Source: Gramella jeungdoensis
GTDB lineage: Bacteria; Bacteroidota; Bacteroidia; Flavobacteriales; Flavobacteriaceae
Length of the DNA stretch: 64,000 bases
Reading direction: 5' to 3'
Assembly (NCBI RefSeq): GCF_023805255.1
Contig: NZ_JAMSCK010000002.1
Location: 620,001 to 684,000, forward strand
The translations under genes were made by a program, and so were the position numbers. Below the pieces are notes generated by a model. That model had not been told where the DNA came from and did not search any database. It saw only the letters and a program-made list of their open reading frames with translations. Position 1 is the stretch's first letter, and every line of letters starts with the position of its first letter. This document shows, one piece after another, positions 43,246 to 53,926 of this stretch.

Positions 43246-43409
43246 CAGTCCATACGGTGGAGTTCGTCGAGAATTTTTTTTGCACGTGAGTTAAGCCGAT
43301 CGCTTTGTTCCTTATCGGTCAAAGCTAATTTGTATGCACGCTGCATTAGCCTGGAATATTTTTCACACAGGCGTTCTTCTCTGGTCTTATTTTCAAAAAT
43401 TCTAAACAT
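43224..43409 (-). CDS. Small Lacal_2735-type protein
   Basis: A 61-residue, highly charged, probably coiled-coil protein that begins MFRIFENKTREERLCEKYSRL. It resembles the Lacal_2735 family of short Flavobacteriaceae proteins of unknown role (MFxxFxxKsexekLxxkYxkL). It overlaps the end of the convergent BtuF-like gene by 22 bp. Confidence 0.7.
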   Translation of the reverse strand: MFRIFENKTREERLCEKYSRLMQRAYKLALTDKEQSDRLNSRAKKILDELHRMDCQLVDSK

Positions 43410-43564
43410 AATTTTGTAGGGTCTGCTTCATTTAATCATTCAACATTGCTACAAAGCTAAGCAGGCAGTAGCTTATATAATGATAATGCACAGTTAAGCT
43501 TATTTTAAAATGACCGGGTGTAAGCCGGGAAAGTGTTAAAATATTAAAAATTAGAGGAAAAATC

Positions 43565-44263
43565 TTACTGATCCTGAACCGCGAATACTCTCCTTAGAAG
43601 GTCGGTAGTTCTTGCTGAAATATTGTTTCTTATTTCCTTTTCTTCCTTTGCAATCATTAAAAAAACCCCATCCAGAGCTTCATTAGTTACATAATCTGGC
43701 AGGTCTGGATTTACATTGGAAGTTACAGGTAGAGAATTATATTTCTCAATGATATTTTTCCATACCTGGGTGGCTCCTACCTTATCCAGTGAATTGCTAA
43801 TGATTGGATTGAAACGATTGTATAATTCCTGTTCAGTTCTATTGTTGAGGTAAACGGTTGCGGCATCTTCCCCGCCCATAAGAATATTACGGGCATCGGC
43901 AAATGTGATTCCTGTAACTGCATCGGCAAATACCGGGATCGCTTCGCTCACCGCGTCTTCGGCTGCACGGTTAAGAACCTTTAAACCTTCATCAGCAAGG
44001 GCATCGAGGCCAACATCTCTTAGGGTTTTATCCACTTTCTGGAGTTCGGGCGGCAGACCTATTCTAACAAGTTCATTGCTGAAAAAACCGTCTTCCTTGG
44101 CCAGTTTGGTAACTTCTTTATCTATTCCAAATTGCAAGGCCTGCTTAAGACCTGAGCTTATTTCAGCATCGGTAACTCCCTGGGGAAATTGTGAAGCAAT
44201 AGTCTGTAGTTCGGCGCAGGAGGTTAAAATTAATATTCCAAAAAGGGCTAGTAGTTTTTTCAT
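43565..44263 (-). CDS. DUF4197 lipoprotein
   Basis: A 232-residue lipoprotein: the lipobox LTSC places the lipidated cysteine at C16. The mature part is a DUF4197 domain (ISSGLKQALQFGIDKEVTKLA, LPPELQKVDKTLRDVGL, DAVTGITFADARNIL), common in Bacteroidota and Proteobacteria and of unknown function. It stands alone, with 154 bp on one side and 100 bp on the other without other genes. Confidence 0.88.
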   Translation of the reverse strand: MKKLLALFGILILTSCAELQTIASQFPQGVTDAEISSGLKQALQFGIDKEVTKLAKEDGFFSNELVRIGLPPELQKVDKTLRDVGLDALADEGLKVLNRAAEDAVSEAIPVFADAVTGITFADARNILMGGEDAATVYLNNRTEQELYNRFNPIISNSLDKVGATQVWKNIIEKYNSLPVTSNVNPDLPDYVTNEALDGVFLMIAKEEKEIRNNISARTTDLLRRVFAVQDQ

Positions 44264-44363
44264 GAGGATCTTGTTTCCTCAAATATATAGATCGGGAATC
44301 TAAAAACAGATCGTCAAAAGTTATAATAATACTAAAACAATCAATTTTGATTATGAGCCTGGC

Positions 44364-45215
44364 TTAGGTGAAGACAATTGTCTTGTTATTAAATACAAGG
44401 GTTTTACGTTCAATATGAAGCTTGATTCCCCGTGCCAGGACTATTTTTTCCAGGTCCCTGCCCTTCAGGATCAGATCTTTTACCGAGTGGCTATGAGAAA
44501 TTCGTGTGATATCCTGTTCTATGATGGGGCCCGCATCCAGTTCTTCTGTTACATAGTGAGAGGTTGCTCCAATGATCTTTACACCTCTTTTATAAGCAAA
44601 GTGATAGGGTTTGGCTCCCGCAAATGCAGGAAGGAATGAGTGATGTATGTTAATGATCCTGTTCGGAAAGGCCTTGATCATTTTAGGAGAGATGATTTGC
44701 ATGTATCTGGCTAAAACAATAAAATCGATATTCTCTTTTTCCAGTAACTCCTTCTGCTGTTTTTCGGCTTTATCTTTTTGTCCCTTTATTACAGGAATAT
44801 GATAAAATGGAATATCAAAACCTCTGGCGATATGTTCCAGGTCCTTATGATTGCTGATTATTACAGGAATATTTACATCCAATTCACCAGATCTGTACCT
44901 TCCCAGAATATCATAGAGACAGTGGTCGTATTTAGAAACGAAAATCGCCATATTCAGTTTACTGCTGGCAGTATAAATATGCCAGGACATTTGATATGGC
45001 TTACCAATAGTTTCTTCAAACTCTTTCTTTAGCTCCTTGATTTTTACAGGTTTGGCAAACTCACATTCAAGACGCATAAAAAAGATCTTATTTTCTACAT
45101 CAACATACTGATCGATATAGATTATATTACCTTTATGCTTATAAAAGAAGGAAGTGACGCTTGCGATAATTCCGGAAGTGTCCGGGCAATGAATTAGCAA
45201 AGTGAATTTGGACAT
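44364..45215 (-). CDS. purU: Formyltetrahydrofolate deformylase
   Basis: A 283-residue enzyme that releases formate from 10-formyl-THF and so balances one-carbon units and purine synthesis. It has an N-terminal ACT domain (about 1-85, LLIHCPDTSGIIASVTSFF) and a formyltransferase-like domain with LARYMQIIS, INIHHSFLPAFAGAKPYHFAYKRGVK and LDAGPIIEQD. The start at 45215 (MSKFTLL) is preferred over 45248 because the ACT domain begins immediately. Confidence 0.94.
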   Translation of the reverse strand: MSKFTLLIHCPDTSGIIASVTSFFYKHKGNIIYIDQYVDVENKIFFMRLECEFAKPVKIKELKKEFEETIGKPYQMSWHIYTASSKLNMAIFVSKYDHCLYDILGRYRSGELDVNIPVIISNHKDLEHIARGFDIPFYHIPVIKGQKDKAEKQQKELLEKENIDFIVLARYMQIISPKMIKAFPNRIINIHHSFLPAFAGAKPYHFAYKRGVKIIGATSHYVTEELDAGPIIEQDITRISHSHSVKDLILKGRDLEKIVLARGIKLHIERKTLVFNNKTIVFT

Positions 45216-45358
45216 GCCATGTTGATTTTGCTGACTAAAATTAAACATTTAAAAGCATTTTGATCTGCCCGGAAGGATTATTATACTATTACTAAATAAG
45301 AGCTTTAAATTTTACAATTTTCGTAAATTGCACCTCCAAAAAACTCCAATAATTAGAA

Positions 45359-48300
45359 ATGGAACAACAAAATCCCTATAAACCTAAAAATAAAATAAGA
45401 ATTGTAACCGCAGCATCTCTTTTTGATGGGCACGATGCGGCCATTAATATCATGCGTCGTATTATTCAGGCTACCGGAGTGGAAGTGATACATTTAGGTC
45501 ATGACCGAAGCGTGGAAGAGGTTGTGAACTGTGCAATTCAGGAAGATGCACATGCTATAGCCATGACTTCCTATCAAGGAGGGCATATAGAATATTTTAA
45601 ATATATGTATGATCTCCTGAATGAAAAAGGAGCAGGCCATATCAAGATCTTTGGAGGTGGTGGTGGAGTGATCCTTCCTGAAGAGATCAAAGAACTGATG
45701 GATTACGGGGTAGATCGTATTTACTCTCCCGATGATGGACGCGAGATGGGACTCCAGGGGATGATCAATGATATGATCAAAAGAGTGGATAATGAAGTTC
45801 CTTGTTTGAAAGAACCTGAAAAGGTTCAAAAGAACCTGGAAAACAAAAACGTCAATACCATTTCCAGACTCATCTCTCTGGCCGAGAACCGACCAGATGA
45901 TTTCGAAAAGTCATTCAGAAATGGGGGTATTAAAACAAAAGAAGTTCCGGTACTTGGAATTACTGGAACCGGAGGTTCAGGAAAATCAAGTCTGGTAGAT
46001 GAACTGGTGAGGAGATTCCTGATGGATTTCTCTGATAAACATATCGGGATCATTTCGGTAGATCCTTCAAAGAAAAAGACCGGTGGAGCATTGCTTGGTG
46101 ACCGGATTAGAATGAATTCCATCAATCACGAGCGGGTATATATGCGTTCGCTTGCAACCAGACAAGCCAACCTGGCGCTTTCAAAATATGTAGCCGAAGC
46201 AGTTGAAGTACTTAAAGCTGCCGATTATGACCTTATTATTCTTGAGACTTCAGGAATCGGGCAGAGCGATACAGAGATCCTTGATCATTCCGATGTGTCA
46301 TTATATGTGATGACTCCTGAGTTTGGAGCTGCCACCCAGCTTGAAAAGATAGATATGCTGGACTTTGCCGATCTGGTAGCTATCAATAAATTTGATAAAA
46401 GAGGCGCCCAGGACGCTTTGCGAGATGTTAAGAAACAGTACCAGCGTAATCATGGCTTATGGAATGAAAACCTGGATAATTTACCTGTTTTTGGAACCAT
46501 TGCTTCTCAATTCAACGATCCCGGGATGAACACCCTCTATAAGAGTATTATGGATAAGGTAGAAGAGAAGACCAATTCGGGTCTTTCTTCCACTTTTGAG
46601 ATCTCCAGGGAAATGAGTGAGAAGATTTTCGTGATCCCACCTAAGCGTACTCGCTATCTTTCGGAAATTGCAGAGAATAACAGAAGTTATGATGAGAAGG
46701 GAAAATCCCAGGTGAGCGTTGCTCAGAAATTATATGGAATTTATAAGACTATAGAATCAGTAGCCGGGATCGATACTGAGTTCGGGAAGAATCAGACCAA
46801 ATATTTGGACAAAAACGGCATTGATCAGGATGAGATTTTAGAGCTTGCTAAAGACTCCCAAAAGGAATTCCTTGATTTGCTCTTCGCTGAATTTGATAAA
46901 ATTAAAATGGATCTTGACCCCTACAATTGGGAGATCATTTTGGGCTGGAATGAAAAGGTGACTAAATATACCGAGCCAGTCTATAGTTTTAAGGTTCGCG
47001 ATAAGGAAATAAAAATAGAGACTCATACAGAATCTCTTTCTCATACTAAAATTCCTAAGGTTGCTCTTCCAAAATATAAAGCCTGGGGTGATATTCTTGC
47101 ATGGTGCCTTCAGGAGAATGTTCCAGGGGAATTTCCGTATACTGCCGGTTTGTATCCGTTTAAAAGAACAGGAGAAGATCCTACCAGGATGTTTGCCGGG
47201 GAAGGTGGTCCGGAAAGGACGAATCGCCGATTCCATTATGTAAGCCAGGGATTACCTGCTAAGCGCTTGTCTACGGCCTTTGATTCGGTAACGCTTTATG
47301 GAAATGATCCCGATCATCGCCCTGATATTTACGGAAAAGTTGGTAATTCAGGGGTTTCCATCTGTTGTCTTGATGATGCCAAGAAATTATATTCAGGTTT
47401 TGATCTTGCTGACCCTATGACTTCTGTAAGTATGACGATCAACGGTCCTGCACCTATGTTACTAGGGTTCTTTATGAACGCGGCTATAGATCAGCAATGC
47501 GAAAAATATATCAAAGAGAATGGTCTTGAGAAAAAGGTTGAAGCTAAGCTGAAAGAACTCTATGACGATAATGATATAGAACGTCCGCAATACCGTGGAG
47601 AATTGCCGGAAGGGAACAATGGCCTCGGTCTTATGCTATTAGGGCTTACCGGAGATCAGATCCTGCCTAAGGATGTTTATGAAAAAATAAAGGCCGAGAC
47701 TATCAGTGTGGTAAGGGGAACGGTTCAGGCTGATATTCTGAAAGAAGACCAGGCTCAGAATACCTGTATATTTTCTACAGAATTTGCCCTGAGGCTGATG
47801 GGTGATGTTCAGGAATACTTTATTAAAGAGAAGGTAAGGAATTTCTACTCTGTTTCCATTTCGGGTTATCATATTGCCGAAGCAGGTGCAAACCCAATTA
47901 CCCAGCTTGCCTTTACACTTGCAAACGGATTCACCTATGTGGAATATTACCTGAGCAGGGGAATGGATATCAATAAATTTGGTCCCAACCTTTCGTTCTT
48001 CTTTTCCAATGGTGTGGATCCTGAATACGCAGTTATTGGACGTGTAGCCAGAAGGATCTGGTCAAAAGCATTGAAGCACAAATACGGAGCGAATTCAAGA
48101 GCTCAGATGTTGAAGTATCATATCCAGACTTCCGGTAGATCGCTTCACGCTCAGGAGATAGATTTTAACGATATAAGAACGACTCTTCAGGCGCTGTATG
48201 CGATTTACGATAACTGTAATTCTTTGCATACAAATGCTTATGACGAGGCGATCACCACACCAACGGAAGCTTCGGTGAGAAGAGCGATGGCCATACAGCT

Positions 48301-48814
48301 TATCATCAACAAAGAACTTGGTTTAGCTAAGAATGAAAACCCAATCCAGGGATCATTTATCATAGAAGAACTTACCGATCTTGTTGAAGAGGCTGTGCTT
48401 ACTGAATTTGACCGTATCACAGAAAGAGGAGGAGTACTAGGTGCAATGGAAACCATGTACCAGCGCGGAAAGATCCAGGAAGAAAGCCTTTATTATGAGA
48501 CTTTAAAGCATAGTGGAGAATACCCGATCATTGGGGTGAATACTTTCCTAAGTTCTGAAGGTTCACCTACAGTAACACCGGGGGAGGTGATTCGTGCGAC
48601 CGAAGAGGAGAAAGAACATCAGATCAAAACACTTCAAACCCTTCATAAGGCTAAGGAAAGTAAAGCTGATGAGGCCTTGTCCAGAATTCAAAAAGCCGCC
48701 ATTCATAATGAAAACCTTTTTGAAGAACTGATGGAGGCTACCAAAGTATGTTCTCTTGGCCAGATCACACACGCTTTGTTTGAAGTAGGAGGACAGTATA
48801 GAAGAAATATGTAA
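45359..48814 (+). CDS. icmF: Fused isobutyryl-CoA mutase/G-protein chaperone
   Basis: A 1151-residue B12 enzyme of the IcmF type. Residues about 12-145 bind cobalamin (base ligand H25 in DGHDAA; GGGGG at 99-103). Residues about 195-420 are a MeaB-like GTPase with P-loop GTGGSGKSS (203-211). The rest is the acyl-CoA mutase barrel. The segments [19 protein letters not shown] and [18 protein letters not shown] are IcmF-type, with F where methylmalonyl-CoA mutase has the substrate tyrosine and Q in place of its arginine. It interconverts isobutyryl-CoA and n-butyryl-CoA or similar. It stands alone; followed by stacked hairpins. Confidence 0.9.
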   Translation: MEQQNPYKPKNKIRIVTAASLFDGHDAAINIMRRIIQATGVEVIHLGHDRSVEEVVNCAIQEDAHAIAMTSYQGGHIEYFKYMYDLLNEKGAGHIKIFGGGGGVILPEEIKELMDYGVDRIYSPDDGREMGLQGMINDMIKRVDNEVPCLKEPEKVQKNLENKNVNTISRLISLAENRPDDFEKSFRNGGIKTKEVPVLGITGTGGSGKSSLVDELVRRFLMDFSDKHIGIISVDPSKKKTGGALLGDRIRMNSINHERVYMRSLATRQANLALSKYVAEAVEVLKAADYDLIILETSGIGQSDTEILDHSDVSLYVMTPEFGAATQLEKIDMLDFADLVAINKFDKRGAQDALRDVKKQYQRNHGLWNENLDNLPVFGTIASQFNDPGMNTLYKSIMDKVEEKTNSGLSSTFEISREMSEKIFVIPPKRTRYLSEIAENNRSYDEKGKSQVSVAQKLYGIYKTIESVAGIDTEFGKNQTKYLDKNGIDQDEILELAKDSQKEFLDLLFAEFDKIKMDLDPYNWEIILGWNEKVTKYTEPVYSFKVRDKEIKIETHTESLSHTKIPKVALPKYKAWGDILAWCLQENVPGEFPYTAGLYPFKRTGEDPTRMFAGEGGPERTNRRFHYVSQGLPAKRLSTAFDSVTLYGNDPDHRPDIYGKVGNSGVSICCLDDAKKLYSGFDLADPMTSVSMTINGPAPMLLGFFMNAAIDQQCEKYIKENGLEKKVEAKLKELYDDNDIERPQYRGELPEGNNGLGLMLLGLTGDQILPKDVYEKIKAETISVVRGTVQADILKEDQAQNTCIFSTEFALRLMGDVQEYFIKEKVRNFYSVSISGYHIAEAGANPITQLAFTLANGFTYVEYYLSRGMDINKFGPNLSFFFSNGVDPEYAVIGRVARRIWSKALKHKYGANSRAQMLKYHIQTSGRSLHAQEIDFNDIRTTLQALYAIYDNCNSLHTNAYDEAITTPTEASVRRAMAIQLIINKELGLAKNENPIQGSFIIEELTDLVEEAVLTEFDRITERGGVLGAMETMYQRGKIQEESLYYETLKHSGEYPIIGVNTFLSSEGSPTVTPGEVIRATEEEKEHQIKTLQTLHKAKESKADEALSRIQKAAIHNENLFEELMEATKVCSLGQITHALFEVGGQYRRNM

Positions 48815-48823
48815 GCAAAGAGC

Positions 48824-48944
48824 CAACTTTTCCTCATACGGAGGGAAAAGTTGTGCGAATCGCTTATCCCGATGAGTGAAGAGATATCGGGATCTTTTTA
48901 ACTTTAATAAACCTCACAGCTCTCTGAGACCTGTGAGGTTTTAT
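48824..48944 (+). terminator. Three stacked hairpins after icmF
   Basis: AACTTTTCC/GGAAAAGTT (about 48824-48851); ATCCCGAT/ATCGGGAT (48866-48893) followed by a T run; AACCTCACAG/CTGTGAGGTT (48910-48940) followed by TTTAT. The second and third have the form of intrinsic terminators; the third resembles a dispersed flavobacterial repeat. The rest of the 400-bp gap (48945-49214) is AT-rich and no gene or clear signal was seen. Confidence 0.7.
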
Positions 48945-49214
48945 CTTTTGGTAGCTACTTAAATATTTTTTTGAAATCAAACTTTTAGGAGAAAAACTCC
49001 ATCAAGTCGGCTCTAAATAATCTCAATGTTTCAGCATCTGAATATTTTTTATAAAAGAATCTTTTTTAGATGATGCCGTTACTATGGTTGTTGCTTAAGT
49101 TCCTTTTTCATAATAGGTGACTTAAAAATTATTAGTGGCTGATTTTGTGGTAATTGTATAAATCACTACTTTTCACTATCCCTACGATTTTGCGCTAAAA
49201 ATCTGAGATATCGT

Positions 49215-51011
49215 TTGAATTTTAAGAATCACTTTGAGGAATTAAAACGTCGAAACGTTTTTAAGGCTGCTCTTGCCTATCTGGTGGTTTCCTGGGTGAT
49301 AGTCCAGGTGGCCTCCATAGTTTTTCCTGCTTTCAAGGCAACTCCCGGCGCCTTACGAACCCTTATACTGGTATTAGTCATTGGATTTCCTGTCTGGTTA
49401 ATCTTCGCCTGGGTTTATGAAGTGACGCCTGATGGGTTAAAAAAGACTAAAGCAGTAGCCAGGAATGAGTCCATAACAGGCGAGACCAGTAAAAAATTCA
49501 ATCAGATAATTTTAGGAGCCCTTATTGTCGCAATTGTCCTTCTTGCGGTTAATGTATATGGTACCTACACCCGTAATGGTCCGGAAGTTTCTGATACAAA
49601 ACCTGATAAATCCGAAAATATTCCAGCAATCGATTCTGAAAGTGATCAGGAAAAATCGGTAGCGGTTCTGGCTTTCGCCGATATGAGCCCTGAAAAAGAC
49701 CAGGAATACTTTTCAGATGGGATTAGCGAGGAGATCTTGAATTACCTGGCAAAGAATCCTGAGCTATCTGTGATTAGCCGTACATCTTCCTTCTCTTTCA
49801 AAGGTAAGGATACTGATATACGGGAAATAGGAAAGAAGCTTAATGCCAATTATGTTTTAGAAGGCAGTGTTCGTAAGGCCGACAGTACCCTGCGTATAAC
49901 TGCCCAGTTAATCCATGTAGATGATGGAGCACACCTGTGGTCTGAGACCTATGACCGTAAGATGGATGATATCTTCAGTATTCAGGATGAGATAGCCGAA
50001 GCGGTCACAAAAAATCTTGAAGCAAGTCTTTTGGGAAAAGAAATTGCTGAAGTGGATACTGAAGCTTATAACAAATACCTGCAAGCGAAACATCTTTGGA
50101 ATCAATATACCCAGGAAAGCTTGGAAAATGCCGATAAACTCATTAATGAATCTATAGAGATAGATGATAATTATGCACCTGCCTGGCTAATGCTGGCTAT
50201 AATTAAGGATAGCAGGAGGAATATGAATTTTATCAATAGGGAAAGTGCGGCAAAGGATATTGATAAAGCAATTGATAAAGCCATTTCCCTGGACCCAGAA
50301 TATGCCGAAGCTTATGCTTTTGCCGGAAGAATCGCACTTAGGAATATAAATTATACTAAGGCAGAAATTAATTTTAAGAAAGCATTGGAACTGGCTCCAA
50401 GAAATCCTGATGTACTTATTCTGGTATCTCAGTTGCCTACTCTCGACATTAAGGTCAGAATCAGAATCGTCAAAAAGGCTATTGAACTGGATCCTCTGGA
50501 ATATATAAATTATTACAGACTTTCGTATCTCTACTTTCTTGATGAACAATACGAAAAAGCTTTGAAGACACAGGAGAAATATATGCTGTATTATCCAAAT
50601 TCCATGGGAGATTATGCTGGTAAAGCTGAAATCCTGGCTCAATTAGGAAAGGAGCGGGAAGCTCTGGAAGCCCTGGAAAAAGAAAAGGATGAATTTTTAA
50701 AAGCTTATGGCAATGCTATGGTCACAATGATATTATATGCGGGAGAAAAAACAGACCAGACGATCGAAACTTTTAAGACTAAATATGGGCAACAAGATCC
50801 GTATATGGTGGCGCAGATGTATGCCTGGCAAAATAAAAAGGATAAGGCCTTTGAATGGCTGGGTAAAGCTTATAAAGTGGAGAGTGTTAATTTAGTGCAG
50901 ATTATGGATGATCCATATATGAAAAACCTAAAAAATGACAGGCGGTGGGAAGAATTCGTGGAAAAAATCGGTTTTCCGCAGAAAAGCAATCTTGAAATTA
51001 ATTTAGATTAG
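49215..51011 (+). CDS. TolB-like domain and TPR protein with N-terminal membrane segments
   Basis: A 598-residue protein. FEELKRRNVFKAALAYLVVSWVI and WLIFAWVYEVTPDGLKKT are the conserved N-terminal region with two hydrophobic segments; a third lies near residue 100. A TolB/FlgO-like domain (about 145-275: VAVLAFADMSPEKDQEYFSDGISEEIL, LNANYVLEGSVRKAD) and several TPR units follow. Such proteins often accompany adenylate cyclases or regulators; the role is unknown. The start appears to be TTG at 49215: the frame is open back to 49143 without ATG or GTG, and the conserved sequence begins right there. Confidence 0.82.
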   Translation: MNFKNHFEELKRRNVFKAALAYLVVSWVIVQVASIVFPAFKATPGALRTLILVLVIGFPVWLIFAWVYEVTPDGLKKTKAVARNESITGETSKKFNQIILGALIVAIVLLAVNVYGTYTRNGPEVSDTKPDKSENIPAIDSESDQEKSVAVLAFADMSPEKDQEYFSDGISEEILNYLAKNPELSVISRTSSFSFKGKDTDIREIGKKLNANYVLEGSVRKADSTLRITAQLIHVDDGAHLWSETYDRKMDDIFSIQDEIAEAVTKNLEASLLGKEIAEVDTEAYNKYLQAKHLWNQYTQESLENADKLINESIEIDDNYAPAWLMLAIIKDSRRNMNFINRESAAKDIDKAIDKAISLDPEYAEAYAFAGRIALRNINYTKAEINFKKALELAPRNPDVLILVSQLPTLDIKVRIRIVKKAIELDPLEYINYYRLSYLYFLDEQYEKALKTQEKYMLYYPNSMGDYAGKAEILAQLGKEREALEALEKEKDEFLKAYGNAMVTMILYAGEKTDQTIETFKTKYGQQDPYMVAQMYAWQNKKDKAFEWLGKAYKVESVNLVQIMDDPYMKNLKNDRRWEEFVEKIGFPQKSNLEINLD

Positions 51012-51012
51012 G

Positions 51013-51441
51013 TTACAAAGTTAGCTTCCAGATCCTTTGCAGTTTCCTGAACTTCTGAAGTTCGTGTCTTAAGATCTTTAGAAAGTCTCTCCCGTTGCTA
51101 TTTGTGTATTCCAGTCTCTCGCAGATTCTATACAACCTTTCGGTTAACATACTTACACTAGCTACATATTTCATTCGACTATCCTGAAAATATTCTGTTT
51201 CAGCCTTGCTTATGTTGGTTACCAGGGAATTTGAATGTCGCACGATATCACCCGTAAAATACACGCTTTCGTTTTCATTTCCGGAGTCGTTCAACACGGC
51301 GAGATCAGGCACAAGGTAGTCAGAGATCCTTCGTGAAATGCGCATGATCTCCTGGGCTTTTGAATATAAAGCTGAACGACGATTTTCGTGATTTCTGGAG
51401 AAATAAGCCATGCTCAATTTTTTCTCTAAATTACTACTCAT
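51013..51441 (-). CDS. Hypothetical protein, 142 residues
   Basis: Not recognised. A helical, basic, soluble protein (SALYSKAQEIMRISRRISDYL, MLTERLYRICERLEY, LKILRHELQKFRKL). The ATG at 51441 is preferred over a GTG at 51450. The stop lies 1 bp from the convergent TPR gene. The sequence pattern looks coding and is divergent from the Lrp regulator gene 83 bp away, so the two may be functionally linked. Confidence 0.6.
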   Translation of the reverse strand: MSSNLEKKLSMAYFSRNHENRRSALYSKAQEIMRISRRISDYLVPDLAVLNDSGNENESVYFTGDIVRHSNSLVTNISKAETEYFQDSRMKYVASVSMLTERLYRICERLEYTNSNGRDFLKILRHELQKFRKLQRIWKLTL

Positions 51442-51524
51442 TTCATTCACATTAATTTAAAATTTATGTCTGATAGATTATTTATATTTAAATTTAAAGG
51501 AAATTAGTATTTTAAACTTTAAAA

Positions 51525-51974
51525 ATGCATATAGACGATTTAAGCTGGGCTATCCTTGAACAATTACAGGAAAATGCCAGGATTTCCTTCTCTGAAATTG
51601 GCAGAAAAGTGGGACTTACCTCTCCCGCCGTCGCAGAGCGAGTTAAGAAAATGGAAGATGCAGGCATTATCCAATCTTACCGAACGCATTTGTCCCATCA
51701 AAAATCGGGTTATCAGCTACGTGCTATTATTACTTTAAGGGCATTTACCGGGAGACTGAAGGCTTTTCTGGAAACCGTAAAAACTTTCAAAGAGGTCATA
51801 AACTGCTACCGTATTACCGGGAATGAAAATATAATTATGGAAGTGGTGCTACATGATCAGGTTCACCTCGAGAAACTTATCGATCAGTTAATAACTTATG
51901 GCGAAACCAGAACCCATATCGTTTTATCAAATGTAATTGAGGATGCCCCGATCAGGCAGAAGTTGAAGACTTAG
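51525..51974 (+). CDS. Lrp/AsnC-family regulator
   Basis: A 149-residue regulator with an N-terminal winged helix (IDDLSWAILEQLQENARISFSEIGRKVGLTSPAVAERVKKMEDAGII) and a C-terminal RAM/ligand-sensing domain. Target and ligand, typically an amino acid, are not visible. It is divergent from the hypothetical gene at 51013-51441. Confidence 0.93.
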   Translation: MHIDDLSWAILEQLQENARISFSEIGRKVGLTSPAVAERVKKMEDAGIIQSYRTHLSHQKSGYQLRAIITLRAFTGRLKAFLETVKTFKEVINCYRITGNENIIMEVVLHDQVHLEKLIDQLITYGETRTHIVLSNVIEDAPIRQKLKT

Positions 51975-52150
51975 CAAGCTGGGGATAATACTTAAAATAT
52001 TTAAAAATGAATTAAAAAACAGGAGCAAAGGCTTTGTTAAAATGGGTGATTTTTAATCTTAATATTAACACCGAGTTACCAGCTGGTTTTATTTTCGTTA
52101 AATGAAATTAAATTGTAATTCTTTTATGATATAGTCGTCTAAATCGTAGT

Positions 52151-52158
52151 TAGATTTG
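52151..52158 (+). promoter_or_regulatory. -7 element before the DUF1328-like gene
   Basis: TAGATTTG, a full TAnnTTTG match 28 bp before the start codon. The 211-bp gap otherwise shows no structure. Confidence 0.4.
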
Positions 52159-52186
52159 CTTTAGAAAAGAAAGTAAAAATCAAGTT

Positions 52187-52387
52187 ATGAAAAGGAAGAC
52201 GTTGTTATTTTTAGTACTTGCATTAATTACAGGTTTAATAGGATTTACCGGGTTATCATTTTCCGGGATTGAAGTGGTTCGAGTGATGTTCCTGATTTTT
52301 GCAGATCTGGTGATAGTTTCCCTCATGGCCAAATTGTTTTTTCCAGATAAGCCAAAGGTGAAATATCAGCCTGTTAAGAGTGAGTAA
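52187..52387 (+). CDS. Small DUF1328-like membrane protein
   Basis: A 66-residue protein with two hydrophobic segments joined by GFTGLSFSG. The pattern FLVLALITGLIGFTG...VMFLIFADLVIVSLM closely follows the DUF1328 (YtjA) family of small inner-membrane proteins of unknown function. A charged tail follows (DKPKVKYQPVKSE). It has its own promoter element and terminator. Confidence 0.75.
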   Translation: MKRKTLLFLVLALITGLIGFTGLSFSGIEVVRVMFLIFADLVIVSLMAKLFFPDKPKVKYQPVKSE

Positions 52388-52408
52388 TTTGAAAATCATT
52401 TAAAAGAA

Positions 52409-52441
52409 TAAAACCCGCCAGTTGTTACTTGCGGGTTTTTT
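52409..52441 (+). terminator. Terminator after the DUF1328-like gene
   Basis: AAACCCGC (52411-52418) and GCGGGTTT (52431-52438) with a T run. Confidence 0.85.
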
Positions 52442-52495
52442 TATGGAATAATTAATGATGCAATTCATTATATTTAGACTTATTCTTACATAATT

Positions 52496-53926
52496 ATGAA
52501 AAAACTACTATTGGCATTTTTTGCCTTCTTTAGCTTTTGTAATATACAGGCTCAGGAGTTCAGGATAGTTAAGGGGGGCGTGACAGATTCTTTGCCCATT
52601 CCGGGAACCGGTAATAAAACATATGCATTTTATGCTCCAACCAATTATTCTGTAGAGCGGAACTGGCCGGTAGTGTTCATCTTTGATCCTAAGGGAAGAG
52701 GCTCTACTACTGCTAATCTTTTCAGGAAAGCAGCTGAAGAACAACAGTATCTCGTCGCTTCAGCAAATATCGATCTTAAATCGGAACCTATAGATAGTAT
52801 CATAAAAACGGCAACCTCCATGATGAATTCCATATTCAGCGCTTTTCCGGTAGATCCTGCCCTGGTATATACTGCAGGAATGGGGGAAGGAGCCCAGGTG
52901 GCTTCTGCATTGCCTATGTTTTATCGTAAAATGGCCGGAGTAATGGCTATTGGGAATTCATTTGTCAATCAACAATATCTTGATAAAAGCAATCCATATA
53001 TGTTTATAGCCGTAGCTGGCGATAAAGATTATATGGTATATCAAATGGAAGATTACCTTAGGTTCTATGATGATCTGGACTTTAAGACAGATGTTTACTA
53101 TTTTGCTGGAAAGGAGGATCAGTGGCCCGAGGCCGCAGTTATCTCCAATGCCATGACAGGCTTTAGCCTTGAAGCTATAAAAAAAGGGAGTCGCAGTGCG
53201 GATAAGGATTTTATTCAGAAACTCTATCAGAATGAAATTGCATATACCGAACAGTTAGTTCGTACCCGTAATTATTATGATGCCTATGAAAAGCTGGATC
53301 GGATGGAAGATAAGTATGAAGATTTCGGCTTTGAAGATGATATTGAAGAGCGTATGAAGGAGCTGAAAAAGACCAATGGATACAGGTCCCAGCGTAGGGA
53401 TTTCAGGCAGGCAACCTCATTTGAAAAACAGCAGATAGAGGAATATGAATATTTGCTTAGGAGTGATATCATGACCGCTAATTTTCAGAATATAGGCTGG
53501 TGGGCTTATCAGGTAGATGAACTGGATAAACTGAAAAAAAGTTCAAATGAAGCCAAATCCAATATGGCCTACAGGCTGCATGGTTACCTTGATTTTCTTA
53601 CTAAAAAGCAGTTTGATCAAATAGTAGAGGCTAATATTCCAATAGATACTAAAATATTCATAAGTGTTTTGCGCACTGCCATCCGTAAGGATGATCCGGA
53701 AGCTTATTTGAAGATCATCTCACTTGCCGGTGCCGATGGGGATTACGAGACAGCCCTGCTTTACCTTGAAGATCTTCTCAAAACAGGATATTCAGATATG
53801 GAAAGCCTTTATAATATTGAAGGAATACTGGATCTTCAGTTTACAAGGGAGTATAACCAGATCATTAAGAAATATCTAGGAGAATCTAAGTTCTATAATG
53901 ATGAAATAGAGCCGGAAGAGAATTAA
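52496..53926 (+). CDS. Secreted esterase-fold protein lacking the catalytic serine
   Basis: A 476-residue exported protein (signal peptide ending NIQAQ, residue about 20). Residues about 35-225 have an alpha/beta-hydrolase pattern like PHB-depolymerase/esterase proteins (WPVVFIFDPKGRG, YTAGMGEGAQVA), but the nucleophile motif reads G-M-G-E-G, with glycine where serine should be, so it is probably not a hydrolase. The second half is helical and repeat-like, suggesting TPR-type packing. It could act as a binding or scaffold protein. It converges on an MFS gene with a 4-bp overlap. Confidence 0.75.
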   Translation: MKKLLLAFFAFFSFCNIQAQEFRIVKGGVTDSLPIPGTGNKTYAFYAPTNYSVERNWPVVFIFDPKGRGSTTANLFRKAAEEQQYLVASANIDLKSEPIDSIIKTATSMMNSIFSAFPVDPALVYTAGMGEGAQVASALPMFYRKMAGVMAIGNSFVNQQYLDKSNPYMFIAVAGDKDYMVYQMEDYLRFYDDLDFKTDVYYFAGKEDQWPEAAVISNAMTGFSLEAIKKGSRSADKDFIQKLYQNEIAYTEQLVRTRNYYDAYEKLDRMEDKYEDFGFEDDIEERMKELKKTNGYRSQRRDFRQATSFEKQQIEEYEYLLRSDIMTANFQNIGWWAYQVDELDKLKKSSNEAKSNMAYRLHGYLDFLTKKQFDQIVEANIPIDTKIFISVLRTAIRKDDPEAYLKIISLAGADGDYETALLYLEDLLKTGYSDMESLYNIEGILDLQFTREYNQIIKKYLGESKFYNDEIEPEEN

